13,921 nucleotides of DNA from assembly GCA_049606935.1 (NCBI GenBank), contig JBMYWA010000062.1:1-13921 (forward strand). Direction: 5' to 3'. Source of the DNA: CAJXZP01 sp049606935 (GTDB lineage Bacteria; Bacteroidota; Bacteroidia; Flavobacteriales_G; Salibacteraceae). Positions 1 through 7,372 of this stretch are shown one piece after another. The notes beneath the pieces are model-generated. The model was not told the DNA's origin. It ran no database searches and was given only the letters and a program-made list of their open reading frames with translations. Positions within the stretch are counted from its first letter, which is position 1. Every line of letters starts with the position of its first letter. Position numbers and translations under genes: made by a program.

Positions 1-785
1 GTTACGCTAAATGTATCGATTTATCGGCTGAAAAAGAGCCAGACATTTTCGCTGCAGTAAAGCCAGGTGCTTTGTTAGAAAATGTAACCTATAAAGAAGG
101 TACAAACGAATGTGATTACGAAGATGGATCTATTACAGAAAACACACGTGTTTCTTACCCACTTCACCACATTGATAATATTCAAGAAGGTTCAATTGGT
201 CAAAACCCAAAAAACATTTTCTTCTTAACGGCTGATGCTTTCGGTGTTTTACCTCCGATTTCTAAGTTGACTCCAGGGCAAGCTGCTTTCCAATTTATTT
301 CTGGATATACAGCAAAAGTTGCAGGTACCGAAGCTGGAGTTACAGAGCCTCAAACAGCTTTCTCTGCATGTTACGGAGCACCATTTATGCCATTACACCC
401 AACAAAATATGCAGACATGCTTAGCTCAAAAATGCAAGCTGCTGGAGTAAATGTTTGGTTGGTAAACACAGGCTGGACCGGTGGAGAATATGGCGTTGGT
501 TCAAGAATGAAATTGAAATACACCAGAGCAATGATTACTGCTGCCCTTAACGGTGAATTAGATAATGTAGAGTTTGTTAATGACCCAGTGTTTCAATTAG
601 CAATGCCTTCAACTTGTCCGAATGTACCAGACGAGATTTTAAATCCTCGTAACACATGGGAAGACAAAGCAGCTTATGACGAAAAAGCAAATATTTTAGC
701 TCAAAAGTTTAACGATAACTTTAAGCAGTTTGCCGATAATGCAAGTCAAGAAATTCTAGACGGAGCTCCAAAAGGCTCTAACTAA
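1..785 (+). CDS. pckA: Phosphoenolpyruvate carboxykinase (ATP), 3' part only
   Basis: This is the C-terminal half of ATP-dependent PEP carboxykinase, which converts oxaloacetate and ATP to PEP, CO2 and ADP, the entry step of gluconeogenesis in the cytoplasm. The frame is open from base 3 with no stop, so the gene starts upstream of the window; about 260 of an expected 530-540 residues are visible. Family signatures seen are NTRVSYP (substrate-binding Arg), HIDNI, FLTADAFGVLPP, LTPGQAAFQFISGYTAK, VAGTE, a FSACYGAPF block and VNTGWTGG near the nucleotide site, followed by the usual LDPRNTW-like tail (here LNPRNTW). The end is a TAA followed by a strong intrinsic terminator, so it is the last gene of its transcript. 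The TTG at 72 is internal, not a start. Identity is very secure; the missing 5' half cannot be judged. Confidence 0.97.
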   Translation, partial: YAKCIDLSAEKEPDIFAAVKPGALLENVTYKEGTNECDYEDGSITENTRVSYPLHHIDNIQEGSIGQNPKNIFFLTADAFGVLPPISKLTPGQAAFQFISGYTAKVAGTEAGVTEPQTAFSACYGAPFMPLHPTKYADMLSSKMQAAGVNVWLVNTGWTGGEYGVGSRMKLKYTRAMITAALNGELDNVEFVNDPVFQLAMPSTCPNVPDEILNPRNTWEDKAAYDEKANILAQKFNDNFKQFADNASQEILDGAPKGSN

Positions 786-804
786 TAACAAGCTTTAAAT
801 ATAG

Positions 805-838
805 AAATCTCGGTTGTAAACAACCGAGATTTTTTTTT
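805..838 (+). terminator. Intrinsic terminator of pckA
   Basis: A perfect 10-bp stem (807-816 paired with 821-830, arm ATCTCGGTTG) closes a 4-nt TAAA loop and is followed directly by eight T residues (831-838). The A residues at 805-806 can extend the stem into the T tract. It lies 20 nt after the pckA stop, on the coding strand. Confidence 0.95.
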
Positions 839-882
839 GCAATAAATTTTCTCTAGTTCAGTTTTACCTAAAACTTAAAACC

Positions 883-1074
883 ATGAAAATAATAAAAATC
901 GTAGCTTAGGTGGTTTTACTTGTTGGTTTGTTTGTAACACTAGTTCTTCCCGATTCCTCTCAATCAGCCGAAACAAATAAAAACCTTACGGATACCGGCT
1001 TCTATTTAATCATCATACCTTCGTTTTTATTTATATTGGAAGCAATTTTTCGAAATAAAAAAGTGATCGAATAA
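883..1074 (+). pseudogene. Small two-helix membrane protein gene interrupted by in-frame TAG
   Basis: ATG at 883 opens a frame that reads MKIIKIVA, hits TAG at 907-909, then continues without another stop for 54 codons to TAA at 1072-1074. The downstream part begins VVLLVGLFVTLVLP, a hydrophobic run that continues smoothly from the basic N-terminus, then a polar stretch (DSSQSAETNKN), a second hydrophobic segment (FYLIIIPSFLFILEAIF) and a basic tail (RNKKVIE). The topology of the whole 63-residue reading is that of a two-helix inner-membrane protein, and the stop falls at the edge of helix 1. A TGG-to-TAG change (Trp) would explain it with one base. Alternatively the GTG at 910 could start an intact 54-residue protein. 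I do not recognise the family. It sits alone between the pckA terminator and the lipoprotein promoter. Confidence 0.5.
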
Positions 1075-1107
1075 AATGTTTCAAAAAAAGTAGTCAAAAT
1101 ATTTTTT

Positions 1108-1123
1108 TGGCACATCGCTTGTA
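1108..1123 (+). promoter_or_regulatory. Sigma-54-like promoter before the lipoprotein
   Basis: TGGCACATCGCTTGTA matches the RpoN consensus TGGCACG-N4-TTGCW at all but two positions: A for the last G of the -24 block, and T for the C of the -12 GC. The GG (1109-1110) and the -12 G (1121) have the required 12-nt offset. Initiation would be near 1134, giving a leader of about 50 nt before the ATG at 1183. The weak point is the altered -12 dinucleotide. Confidence 0.4.
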
Positions 1124-1151
1124 AAGGAGAACGTATTATAAATTAATTATC

Positions 1152-1159
1152 TAAATTTG
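1152..1159 (+). promoter_or_regulatory. Candidate -7 box (TAAATTTG) of the lipoprotein gene
   Basis: TAAATTTG is an exact match to the Bacteroidota -7 consensus TAnnTTTG, 23 nt before the lipoprotein ATG. No TTG or TTTG lies at the usual 17-23 nt upstream (the nearest, 1119-1121, is 30 nt away), so it is only half of a typical promoter. Confidence 0.4.
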
Positions 1160-1182
1160 GATATCACTAAACGAACATTACC

Positions 1183-1755
1183 ATGAAAAGATTTAAAACA
1201 TTATCGTTATTGATGGCAGTAGGAATGCTATCTGTTGGAGTTGTAGCTTGTAAAGGGAAAAAAGATGCAGGTCCGTCTGAAGGAGAAGTATTTGTAGATG
1301 TACCTTGTTCTGGTCCAGAATATTTTACCGACAAGAAATATTTTAGAGCAAATGCCATTGGAGAATCATTAGACCAAATGACGGCTAAGAAAAAAGCAAT
1401 GTCAAATGCCCGAGCTCAATTAGCAACAGATATGAGTTCTACAATGAAAATTGTAGGCGACAACTATGTAAAGTCTACCGAGTTCAACAACAAAGAGGAA
1501 GTTACAGAAACTTTCCAAGAAAATGCCAGAACGGTTGTAAACCAATCTTTAACTGGAATAAGAGTTATCTGCGAAAAACAAGCTAAAACAGCAGAAGGCA
1601 AATACAAAACATACATTGCCATTGAACTTTCAGCAGATGAAATTCTTTCAAAATACAATGAGCGTCTTTCTAAAGATGAGTCTTTAAAAGCTGATTATAA
1701 CTACGAAAAATTTAAACAAACTTTTGACGAAGAGATGTCAAAAATTGGACAATAG
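1183..1755 (+). CDS. LPP20-like lipoprotein
   Basis: A 190-residue predicted lipoprotein. Residues 1-23 form a type II signal peptide: basic MKRFK, a hydrophobic core, and the lipobox VVAC with the lipidated Cys at position 23. After a Lys/Gly/Asp linker the mature part contains PCSGPEYF and then an Ala/Lys-rich helix (about 51-75, FRANAIGESLDQMTAKKKA) followed by a beta/alpha domain with TGIRVICEKQ and YKTYIAIELS. This arrangement, with the early FRA-GES segment and a later strand describing a response to a substrate, is what is seen in LPP20-family lipoproteins; that assignment is from memory of the family and not certain. It has Lys at mature positions 2 and 4 and no Asp at +2, consistent with transport out of the inner membrane. 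Role unknown. It is monocistronic, with its own promoter region and a strong terminator. Confidence 0.85.
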   Translation: MKRFKTLSLLMAVGMLSVGVVACKGKKDAGPSEGEVFVDVPCSGPEYFTDKKYFRANAIGESLDQMTAKKKAMSNARAQLATDMSSTMKIVGDNYVKSTEFNNKEEVTETFQENARTVVNQSLTGIRVICEKQAKTAEGKYKTYIAIELSADEILSKYNERLSKDESLKADYNYEKFKQTFDEEMSKIGQ

Positions 1756-1776
1756 TTTTTTAGCAAAATAATTTTG
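1745..1776 (+). promoter_or_regulatory. Predicted promoter for the S4-domain gene
   Basis: TTG (1745-1747), 21 nt, then TAATTTTG (1769-1776) fits the Bacteroidota promoter pattern TTG-N17-23-TAnnTTTG. The -33 element lies inside the last codons of the lipoprotein gene. Initiation would fall near 1781-1784, inside the left arm of the following terminator hairpin, so transcripts starting here could not form the complete stem. Confidence 0.45.
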
Positions 1777-1777
1777 T

Positions 1778-1809
1778 AAAGCCTTCGCAATAGCGAAGGC
1801 TTTTTTTTT
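1778..1809 (+). terminator. Intrinsic terminator of the lipoprotein gene
   Basis: A perfect 11-bp stem (1778-1788 with 1793-1803, core GCCTTCGC/GCGAAGGC) closes a 4-nt AATA loop and runs into a T tract ending at 1809. It lies 22 nt after the lipoprotein stop and 12 nt before the next ATG. Confidence 0.95.
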
Positions 1810-1821
1810 ACATTCGTTTTT

Positions 1822-2208
1822 ATGAGAATCGACAAATTTCTTTGGTGTGTGCGTTTGTATAAAACCCGGAGCTTGGCCACAAAAGCCGTGAAAGATGGCA
1901 AAATATCTGTGAATGGCAAAGCCATTAAAGCATCCAAAGAATTAGACGTTTCTGATAAAATAGCTATTAAAATAGCGCCTACAGAACGACAATTTAAAGT
2001 TCTTCAATTTCCTAAAAGTCGGGTTGGAGCTCCGTTAGTTAAAGACTTAATTGTAGAAATTACCCCTCAAGAAAATCTTGATTTACTCGAGGAAATAAAC
2101 AGACAAAAGCGTTCTAATTATAATGTAGGAATCAAAGGCCGCCCTACCAAAAGAGATAGACGAGATATGATGAAAGCTCTGGAGCAGAGAAATTATAACG
2201 GTGAATAA
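1822..2208 (+). CDS. hslR: S4-domain RNA-binding protein, Hsp15 (HslR)-like
   Basis: A 128-residue protein with an N-terminal S4 RNA-binding domain (about 1-50): MRIDKFLWCVRLYKTRSLA, then VKDGKISVNGKAIKASKELDVSDKI, the classic alpha-L fold with GKISVNG turn. The C-terminal third is highly basic (RPTKRDRRDMMKALEQR, about 107-123), as in Hsp15. In E. coli Hsp15 binds 50S subunits carrying stalled nascent chains; the same ribosome-rescue role is inferred here, not shown. The ATG lies just after the preceding terminator T tract, and the gene probably uses the promoter within that terminator region. Its TAA (2206-2208) abuts the stop of the convergent MscS gene with no base between, so no separate terminator exists. 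S4 assignment is secure; the symbol is by similarity of architecture. Confidence 0.88.
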   Translation: MRIDKFLWCVRLYKTRSLATKAVKDGKISVNGKAIKASKELDVSDKIAIKIAPTERQFKVLQFPKSRVGAPLVKDLIVEITPQENLDLLEEINRQKRSNYNVGIKGRPTKRDRRDMMKALEQRNYNGE

Positions 2209-4752
2209 TTATTTATTTGCTTTTGAAGAAGCGTCAATATCTTCATTTGATCTTTGATCAGGTAATAATTCCGTAGAGATTTCCTTTTCAGCCCCCTTAT
2301 CCATCATTACCGTTCTAATTGGGAATGGAATATTAATGTTATGCTCTCTCATGGTATCGCTTACTCGCAACATTACATCGCTACGCACACCAAGGGCAAT
2401 ACTATGATGAACCCAAAATAATAGCCTGAAATTCAACGATGAATCCCCAAACTCTTCAAATAAAGCTATTGGCCCGGGGTCTCTTTTAACGTCAGAATTT
2501 CCTAAGGCCGCTTCTGTTAATAGTTTTATTATTTCTCTCGGCTCACTTCCGTAATCCACTCCAATACTAATTTCCATTCTTTTATGAGGGTCTGATAAAG
2601 TCCAATTTATTAACTCCTTTGAAATTAAAGCTTCATTGGGAACTACAACTTCCGATCCGGTATAGGTGCGAATATTACTAGACCTTACTCCAATATTTTT
2701 CACAATACCCAACAAACTATTGACTTCCACTACATCGCCTTCTTGCAATGGACGTTCAAATACTAGTATTAAACCCGAAACAAAGTTTGAAATTATGTTT
2801 TGTAAGCCAAACCCAATACCAATACCCAAGGCTCCAGCCATTAAACTAAAGCTGCTTAAATCAATTCCAGCTACCGATAAAGCCAGCATAAAACCAAGCC
2901 CAAAAAGACTATACCTAACTACCAATGAAATAGCATTGGGTACTCCTCTTTTTAGCTTAAATCGGTCAAGTCCACCTTCATTAATAACTATTCCAATAAA
3001 TTTAGTTATGCCGTAGGTAATCACAAACACAATCAAACCGTATACTATATCTTGTATGGAAATAGATACTGAACCAATTTCAGCAGGAGTACTAAAAACC
3101 TCCAAGATTGAATCCATAATAGGGTTGTAAATTCCTACCGTAGAAAGCACTGCCTTTACCCAAAATAATGAAGCTAGAAAATTGACCACTTTTAAAACAA
3201 ACGACTCAATTGATGCCCTAAAAGCAGCCGAGCCTTTTCCTTTGGGAGTCCAAGCAACCGTAAATATTAAAGAAACTAAGCCATTACTGGTAACCAAAAT
3301 TCCATAAAAAATATAGGAAACCACTATAATTTGCGTAACTAGTAAAGCCGTTACCTCTGAAAGCTTTACAAACCCGAAAAGATTAGAGATAAATGAAATA
3401 ATTAATACTAACCTAATGAAACCATGTAATCTATGGAGTTCTCTCCAAATGGTAGGGGATTTTTCATTCTTATTAGACTCTAAATAATGGGTAAATAACC
3501 TTATTACCCAATAAATCATTCCCATTTTAGCGAACAAATACACACGATATCCAAAGGGGTCAAACCAAACCTCAGCACTTAATTGACCTGATATATACAA
3601 TAGGGAAAGCAAAACTGAAATTTTCCACACACCTTTCACTTTGTTGTTAAGATGAATTACCACATTCATCATTATCAGAATTACTATGAGTATTTCAAGG
3701 ATCAAGGAAGGCAGGAAATCATAAAGTAAAGCCGAGTATAATATGGATACATAAGTGGCAGATACAAAAAGCTGATGCTTAATAAGCAAAAACGATTCTT
3801 GAGCAAATGACAATTCCTCTGTACTCGGAAAATCAAACTGCACTTTTCCAAACTTATAGCTTAACATCAAGGTTAAAACCCAAAGCAATAAATGAAAATA
3901 AATGGTGTTCTGATTAGAGTCTACAAAATCTGTACTAAACTTAATCTTCTCTTTACTCCAGTGAACAATATATCGAGAACTTAAATCCATAGTATCCGTT
4001 TTTGACAAAACCAATTCCATGCTATCCAAGGCAGTGGTATCCATTCCTGAACTATCAATGGGTGTAAAAAGTAGTTTCCAAAAAACGGGGGCATTTTGTC
4101 TAAAAACATCCTTAGATCTTTCTTCCAGAGCCTTTTGAATAGCTATATCAACTTTATTAACCATCTGATCCAACTCATTTATTTTGGTTTCCATTAAAAT
4201 TAGATTAGATAAGTTTTCGTTTAAACGAGATTCAGCCACTTCAATTTTATCAAATAAGGCCTGAATTCCTGATACCATTTCTTCAGGGCTTTCAGAAGCT
4301 TCTAAAACCAATAAAGTTGCTTTCCAACGAACCTTTTGTTTTTTCAAAAGCTCTAAATCTTCATTGGTACTTGAAAATAAACCCCGAACAAACTCGAGTC
4401 CTTTTTCAATTTCACTTTGATACAAACTCCAGGTAGATTGAAGCGCATCCAAACTTGCTTTACTTACATTAGATAAGTCATGATTCTTAACTTTTTCAAA
4501 ATCAATTTTAATTATATCGTACTCAGCTGAAACAGTGGAATCAACCCTTGCTAAATCTTTTTTATCAAAATCATTTTCAAATAAAGGCTCTAAAATAATT
4601 GAGGTAGTTTGGGTTTCCGTACTAATATTAGCCAAATCATATGCTTTGGATTGAGTTACCGAATCAATACCTATTACTTCCTGACCTTTTCCGCTCTGTA
4701 CGTTTAACAAACAAATTGTCATTAAAACACAAATTACCTGGTATAATTTCAT
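2209..4752 (-). CDS. Large MscS-family mechanosensitive ion channel
   Basis: An 847-residue member of the MscS superfamily, a pressure-release channel of the inner membrane. Residues 1-23 look like a signal peptide (MKLYQVICVLMTICLL). Residues about 25-280 are hydrophilic and rich in Glu/Lys/Leu heptads (roughly 100-215), a predicted coiled-coil periplasmic domain. About 285-590 hold many hydrophobic segments, and 600-815 the MscS core: the glycine/alanine-rich pore helix at about 636-660 (SLMAGALGIGIGFGLQNIIS, then NFVSG), the beta domain with VFERPLQEGDVVEV, VVPNEALIS and NW(T)LSD, and the C-terminal INIPFPIRTV. The size resembles the MscK/MscM class rather than the 286-residue MscS. A short acidic/serine tail follows. 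It is transcribed alone, divergent from serC and convergent with the S4 gene. I could not find a clear -7 box in front of it. Confidence 0.93.
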   Translation of the reverse strand: MKLYQVICVLMTICLLNVQSGKGQEVIGIDSVTQSKAYDLANISTETQTTSIILEPLFENDFDKKDLARVDSTVSAEYDIIKIDFEKVKNHDLSNVSKASLDALQSTWSLYQSEIEKGLEFVRGLFSSTNEDLELLKKQKVRWKATLLVLEASESPEEMVSGIQALFDKIEVAESRLNENLSNLILMETKINELDQMVNKVDIAIQKALEERSKDVFRQNAPVFWKLLFTPIDSSGMDTTALDSMELVLSKTDTMDLSSRYIVHWSKEKIKFSTDFVDSNQNTIYFHLLLWVLTLMLSYKFGKVQFDFPSTEELSFAQESFLLIKHQLFVSATYVSILYSALLYDFLPSLILEILIVILIMMNVVIHLNNKVKGVWKISVLLSLLYISGQLSAEVWFDPFGYRVYLFAKMGMIYWVIRLFTHYLESNKNEKSPTIWRELHRLHGFIRLVLIISFISNLFGFVKLSEVTALLVTQIIVVSYIFYGILVTSNGLVSLIFTVAWTPKGKGSAAFRASIESFVLKVVNFLASLFWVKAVLSTVGIYNPIMDSILEVFSTPAEIGSVSISIQDIVYGLIVFVITYGITKFIGIVINEGGLDRFKLKRGVPNAISLVVRYSLFGLGFMLALSVAGIDLSSFSLMAGALGIGIGFGLQNIISNFVSGLILVFERPLQEGDVVEVNSLLGIVKNIGVRSSNIRTYTGSEVVVPNEALISKELINWTLSDPHKRMEISIGVDYGSEPREIIKLLTEAALGNSDVKRDPGPIALFEEFGDSSLNFRLLFWVHHSIALGVRSDVMLRVSDTMREHNINIPFPIRTVMMDKGAEKEISTELLPDQRSNEDIDASSKANK

Positions 4753-4876
4753 TTGGAGGATTTTAATCTTTCACAAAATAGAAAAACCAATGATTTGGAC
4801 TAATATTCTTTGCTTTTTTCTGTAGATTAATTCTACTTTAAACCTAATTTACAACCCTTACTTATTGAATTCTAAC

Positions 4877-4884
4877 TAATTTTG
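4877..4884 (+). promoter_or_regulatory. Candidate -7 box (TAATTTTG) of the serC operon
   Basis: TAATTTTG matches TAnnTTTG exactly and lies 22 nt before the serC ATG, implying a leader of about 15 nt. No TTG is found 17-23 nt upstream. The following bases, TAAGCC, resemble those after the identical box at 1769. The rest of 4753-4876 is AT-rich with nothing else I can support. Confidence 0.45.
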
Positions 4885-4906
4885 TAAGCCAATAAAAAAA
4901 TTGAAT

Positions 4907-5971
4907 ATGACCAAAGTTCATAATTATAGTGCGGGGCCATGTATTTTACCCCAAGAAGTATTACAACAGGCGGCAGCAGCAGTAAACAACTTCGATGATT
5001 TAAACCTTTCTATCTTAGAAATTTCTCATAGAAGTCCATCCTACGTTAAAGTAATGGATAATGCCATTGCCATGGTAAAGGAGATGTTGAATGTACCTCA
5101 AGGTTATTCCGTAATGTTCTTACAAGGTGGTGCAAGTACTGGTTTTTTAATGACAATTTACAACTTGTTAAAAGAAGGTGGAAAAGCGGCATACTCTGAT
5201 ACTGGGACTTGGTCGTCAAAAGCTATTAAAGAGGCGCAAAGATTTGGTACTATTGATATTGTTTCTTCCTCTAAAGATAAAAATTACAATTACATCCCAA
5301 AAGGGTTTAAAATACCTACCGATGCCGAGTATTACCACTTTACTTCAAACAACACAATTTTTGGAACTCAATACAAAGAGTTTCCGGAATTTGATGGAGT
5401 TCGTGTATGTGATATGAGTAGCGACATTTTTTCAAGAAATATTAATGTTGCCGACTTTGACTTGATTTATGCTGGAGCACAAAAAAACCTAGGTCCAGCC
5501 GGAGCTACCCTTTACATTGTTAAAGATGAACTTTTTGGCCGTTCGGGTAGAAACATTCCTGCTATGATGGATTTTAAAACCCACGCCAGTAAAGATTCTA
5601 TGTTTAACACTCCACCGGTATATTCTATATATGTGGCCATGTTAAATTTACAACATATGCTTAAAAATGGTGGGCTTACACATTACGAAAACTTAGCTCA
5701 ACAAAGAGCTGATTTATTGTATGGAGAAATTGATGCAAATCCGCTATTTAAAGGTACTGCAGCCAAAGAAGATCGTTCAAACATGAATGCTTGTTTCGTA
5801 TTAACAGATGAGTCATTAAAAGACAATTTTGACAAAATGTGGAACGAGGCAAACATTTCTGGCATTAAAGGGCATAGATCTGTTGGAGGATACAGAGCTT
5901 CTATGTATAATGCTTTACCCCTTGAAAGTGTAGAAGTATTAGTTAACGTAATGAAAAAATTAAACTCTTAA
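4907..5971 (+). CDS. serC: Phosphoserine aminotransferase
   Basis: A 354-residue class V aminotransferase that makes 3-phosphoserine from 3-phosphohydroxypyruvate and glutamate; the same enzyme often also serves pyridoxal phosphate synthesis. Signatures are NYSAGPCILP at the N-terminus, ISHRSP (40-44 region), LQGGAST (72-78), TSNNTIFGTQ, DMSSDIFSR and the PLP-binding lysine K193 in YAGAQKNLGPAG. The C-terminus has HRSVGGYRASMYNALPLE, the typical phosphate-binding end. I chose the ATG at 4907 (MTKVHNYSAGPC), which matches usual SerC starts; a TTG two codons earlier (4901) is in frame but less likely. It is the first gene of a run of closely spaced genes; serA begins 2 nt after its stop. Confidence 0.98.
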   Translation: MTKVHNYSAGPCILPQEVLQQAAAAVNNFDDLNLSILEISHRSPSYVKVMDNAIAMVKEMLNVPQGYSVMFLQGGASTGFLMTIYNLLKEGGKAAYSDTGTWSSKAIKEAQRFGTIDIVSSSKDKNYNYIPKGFKIPTDAEYYHFTSNNTIFGTQYKEFPEFDGVRVCDMSSDIFSRNINVADFDLIYAGAQKNLGPAGATLYIVKDELFGRSGRNIPAMMDFKTHASKDSMFNTPPVYSIYVAMLNLQHMLKNGGLTHYENLAQQRADLLYGEIDANPLFKGTAAKEDRSNMNACFVLTDESLKDNFDKMWNEANISGIKGHRSVGGYRASMYNALPLESVEVLVNVMKKLNS

Positions 5972-5973
5972 TT

Positions 5974-6936
5974 ATGAAAGTATTAGCAAACGATGGTATT
6001 TCCGCTTTAGGTGAGAAAATCTTAAAAGAAGCTGGTTATCACATTGAAACGAATAATGTTGCTCAAGCTGAATTAGAAAGCTATATCAATAACAATAAAA
6101 TTGATGTGGTTTTGGTAAGAAGTGCTACTACTGTACGTAAAGATTTAATTGATGCATGTCCAGGACTTAAGGGCATTGGCCGTGGAGGTGTTGGTATGGA
6201 TAATATTGACGTAGACTACGCCAGAGATAACGGTAGATTAGTTTTTAATACACCTGGAGCTTCTTCGCAGGCTGTGGCTGAGTTAGTAATTGCGCATATG
6301 ATGAGTATGGCTCGTGATTTATTTGATGCTAACCGAAACATGCCTTCTAAGGGAGATACTGAATTTAAAGTATTGAAAAAGAAATATGCTAAAGGCATTG
6401 AGCTTAGAGGTAAAACTATGGGTATTATTGGTTTAGGTCGTATCGGACAACAAACTGCAAAATATGCTCTTGGTTTAGGAATGAACGTTATTGGATCAGA
6501 TCCATTTATGGATTCAGTGAACATTGATGTACAAGTTGGCGGCCAAACGGTATCCGTAACTATAAATTCTGAAGAACGTGATGCTGTTTTAGAAAAATCA
6601 GATTTTATTAGTTTACATGTACCTGCTCAAGCAAATGGGCAACCAGTAATTGGAAAGTCAGAACTAGAAAAGATGAAAGAAGGAGTAATCCTTATTAACT
6701 TAGCTAGAGGTGGAATTATTGATGAATCAGAGCTATTACAAGCTTTAGATGCTGGAAAAGTAAGAGCTGCCGGTATTGATGTATTTAAAAACGAGCCGAC
6801 TCCAAGTAGCAATCTTTTAGCGCATCCAAAAATTAGTTTAACACCACACATTGGTGCCGCAACTGTAGAGGCGCAAGATAGAATTGGCGAGGAGTTAGCT
6901 GAATTTATCATGTCCAATTTCCCGTTAAACGGATAG
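5974..6936 (+). CDS. serA: D-3-phosphoglycerate dehydrogenase, short form
   Basis: A 320-residue D-2-hydroxyacid dehydrogenase that oxidises 3-phosphoglycerate to 3-phosphohydroxypyruvate, the first step of serine synthesis. The NAD-binding loop is GLGRIG (153-158) with acidic D176 at the end of the second strand, indicating NAD preference. The catalytic trio is R245 (LARGGIIDE), E274 (FKNEP) and H292 (LTPHIGAAT). The substrate loop VRSATTVRKDLID and GRGGVGMDNID are present. The protein ends right after the catalytic domain: there is no ACT or ASB domain, so the usual serine feedback site is absent (short, type III-like form). It follows serC by 2 nt and precedes the HAD gene by 1 nt, so it is almost certainly co-translated. 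Confidence 0.95.
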   Translation: MKVLANDGISALGEKILKEAGYHIETNNVAQAELESYINNNKIDVVLVRSATTVRKDLIDACPGLKGIGRGGVGMDNIDVDYARDNGRLVFNTPGASSQAVAELVIAHMMSMARDLFDANRNMPSKGDTEFKVLKKKYAKGIELRGKTMGIIGLGRIGQQTAKYALGLGMNVIGSDPFMDSVNIDVQVGGQTVSVTINSEERDAVLEKSDFISLHVPAQANGQPVIGKSELEKMKEGVILINLARGGIIDESELLQALDAGKVRAAGIDVFKNEPTPSSNLLAHPKISLTPHIGAATVEAQDRIGEELAEFIMSNFPLNG

Positions 6937-6937
6937 C

Positions 6938-7360
6938 ATGAAAAAAGTATTACAAGAGGTTAAAAACGAGAAAGGCGAGAGCCTTTCTCCTGCTCTTCCG
7001 GAGGAAATCAAAAATTATTTGATTGATATTGACGGTACTATTACGGATGATGTTCCTAATGAAGAACCGGAAAGAATGGCTACTTGTAAACCTTATCCAG
7101 ATGCACTAGAAACCTTAAACAAATGGTTTGATCAAGGGCATATTATTACATTTTTCACATCTCGTACGGAAGAACATAGAGATGTTACCGAAGCCTGGTT
7201 AAACCAACACGGTTTCAAATATCAAGGCATTCTATTTGGAAAACCAAGAGGGGGAAACTACCATTGGGTAGATAACCATATTGTAAAAGCTACAAAATTT
7301 AACGGTAAGTTTACAGATTTGGTCACCAAAAAGAAAGATATAGAAGTGTTTAAACGATAA
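6938..7360 (+). CDS. Small cap-less HAD-family phosphatase
   Basis: A 140-residue haloacid dehalogenase-fold protein. Motif I is LIDIDGTITDD with the nucleophile D30 and general acid/base D32; motif II is the Thr of FFTSR (T74); motif III is probably K102 in GKPRGG; motif IV is D112 in VDNH, which has a single acidic residue rather than the common DD. There is no room for a C1 or C2 cap domain, so the active site is open, as in C0 HADs acting on large or phosphorylated macromolecular substrates. The ATG is 1 nt after the serA stop, so it belongs to the serC-serA operon. A phosphoserine phosphatase role is a tempting inference from context, but classical SerB is larger with a C1 cap. Similar Bacteroidota proteins have been labelled phosphoheptose isomerase, which these motifs do not support. 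Confidence 0.85.
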   Translation: MKKVLQEVKNEKGESLSPALPEEIKNYLIDIDGTITDDVPNEEPERMATCKPYPDALETLNKWFDQGHIITFFTSRTEEHRDVTEAWLNQHGFKYQGILFGKPRGGNYHWVDNHIVKATKFNGKFTDLVTKKKDIEVFKR

Positions 7361-7372
7361 ACCGTTTCTTGA

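Noticed and set aside
2666..3016. 116-codon plus-strand frame inside the MscS gene
   Set aside because: It is an antisense shadow of a well-supported conserved gene and resembles no known protein.
4774..4781. Minus-strand CTATTTTG as a -7 box for the MscS gene
   Set aside because: It is one base short of TAnnTTTG, so it does not meet the pattern.
6216..6917. Two minus-strand frames of about 100 codons inside serA
   Set aside because: Antisense shadows of serA; no family resemblance and no promoter.
7349..7370. AAACG...CGTTT repeat at the end of the HAD gene as a terminator
   Set aside because: Only 5 bp, no T tract, and the next gene begins 3 nt later in the same direction.
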